Positions 15,076 through 15,091 of a stretch of 15,091 bases of DNA are shown here, piece by piece. The position numbers were made by a program, and so were the translations under genes. The first letter of the stretch is position 1. Every line of letters begins with the position of its first letter. The stretch comes from an uncultured Clostridia bacterium. Its GTDB lineage: Bacteria; Bacillota; Clostridia; TANB77; CAG-508. The notes beneath the pieces are model-generated. The model was not told where the DNA came from. It saw only the letters and a program-made list of their open reading frames with translations, and ran no database searches. The stretch covers positions 1 through 15,091 of the forward strand of contig CANQJY010000018.1 in NCBI GenBank assembly GCA_947624365.1. Reading direction: 5' to 3'.

Positions 15076-15091
15076 TGTCCTTTTTCCAGAA

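Overview
The window is strongly AT-rich from position 1 to about 13,740. Its codon use (AGA for Arg; TTA, AAA and GAA dominant), strong AGGAGG-type ribosome binding sites and gene families (AddA, RqcH, a DUF1836 regulator, a BmrCD-like ABC pair) point to a low-GC Firmicute, probably a gut-type Clostridia/Bacilli relative. No marker here fixes the genus. From about 13,740 to 14,750 the composition becomes clearly GC-richer, then AT-rich DNA returns to the window end.

Layout. 12-43 terminator. 107-169 consensus promoter plus palindromic operator. 189-4188 two-gene operon for a heterodimeric ABC exporter, closed by a terminator. 4326-4850 (minus) DUF1836 regulator, divergent from 4965-6686 (plus) acyl-CoA synthetase-like enzyme; their promoters have back-to-back -35 boxes and a palindrome lies in the ligase leader. 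6704-6776 a 35-bp-arm perfect hairpin between convergent genes. 6783-7472 (minus) BI-1/YetJ-family membrane protein. 7601-11208 (plus) AddA helicase-nuclease, full length but with its frame broken twice. 11254-11721 (plus) small membrane-anchored protein with its own consensus promoter inside the end of addA. 11750-13534 (minus) RqcH. 13662-13737 tRNA-Thr(CGT). 13738-14749 a GC-richer segment with an orphan Met-rich protein. 14750-15091 terminator, a second hairpin, a 41-codon ORF and tandem 19-bp repeats that may be a transposon end.

The most unusual observation is in addA. The reading frame is lost at exactly two points, C7676 and C7857. Both are in-frame CGG codons followed by AAG, and at both, skipping the C so that GGA is read restores the frame; at the first it restores the helicase Walker A motif. 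By eye I find no other in-frame CGG in the AT-rich genes (roughly 4,000 codons). The remaining 1,116 codons of addA are open and carry every expected motif. This is what would be expected if CGG were unassigned, or very slowly read, in this organism and addA needed +1 shifts at CGG. Sequencing or assembly error and an early pseudogene are the main alternatives. The GC-richer orphan gene uses one CGG in the normal frame, which fits a foreign origin but also argues against a blanket rule.

The genes are a mixture of housekeeping functions (DNA break repair, ribosome rescue, tRNA) and envelope/efflux functions, mostly in single-gene transcription units separated by clear intrinsic terminators. 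Only the ABC pair is an obvious operon.
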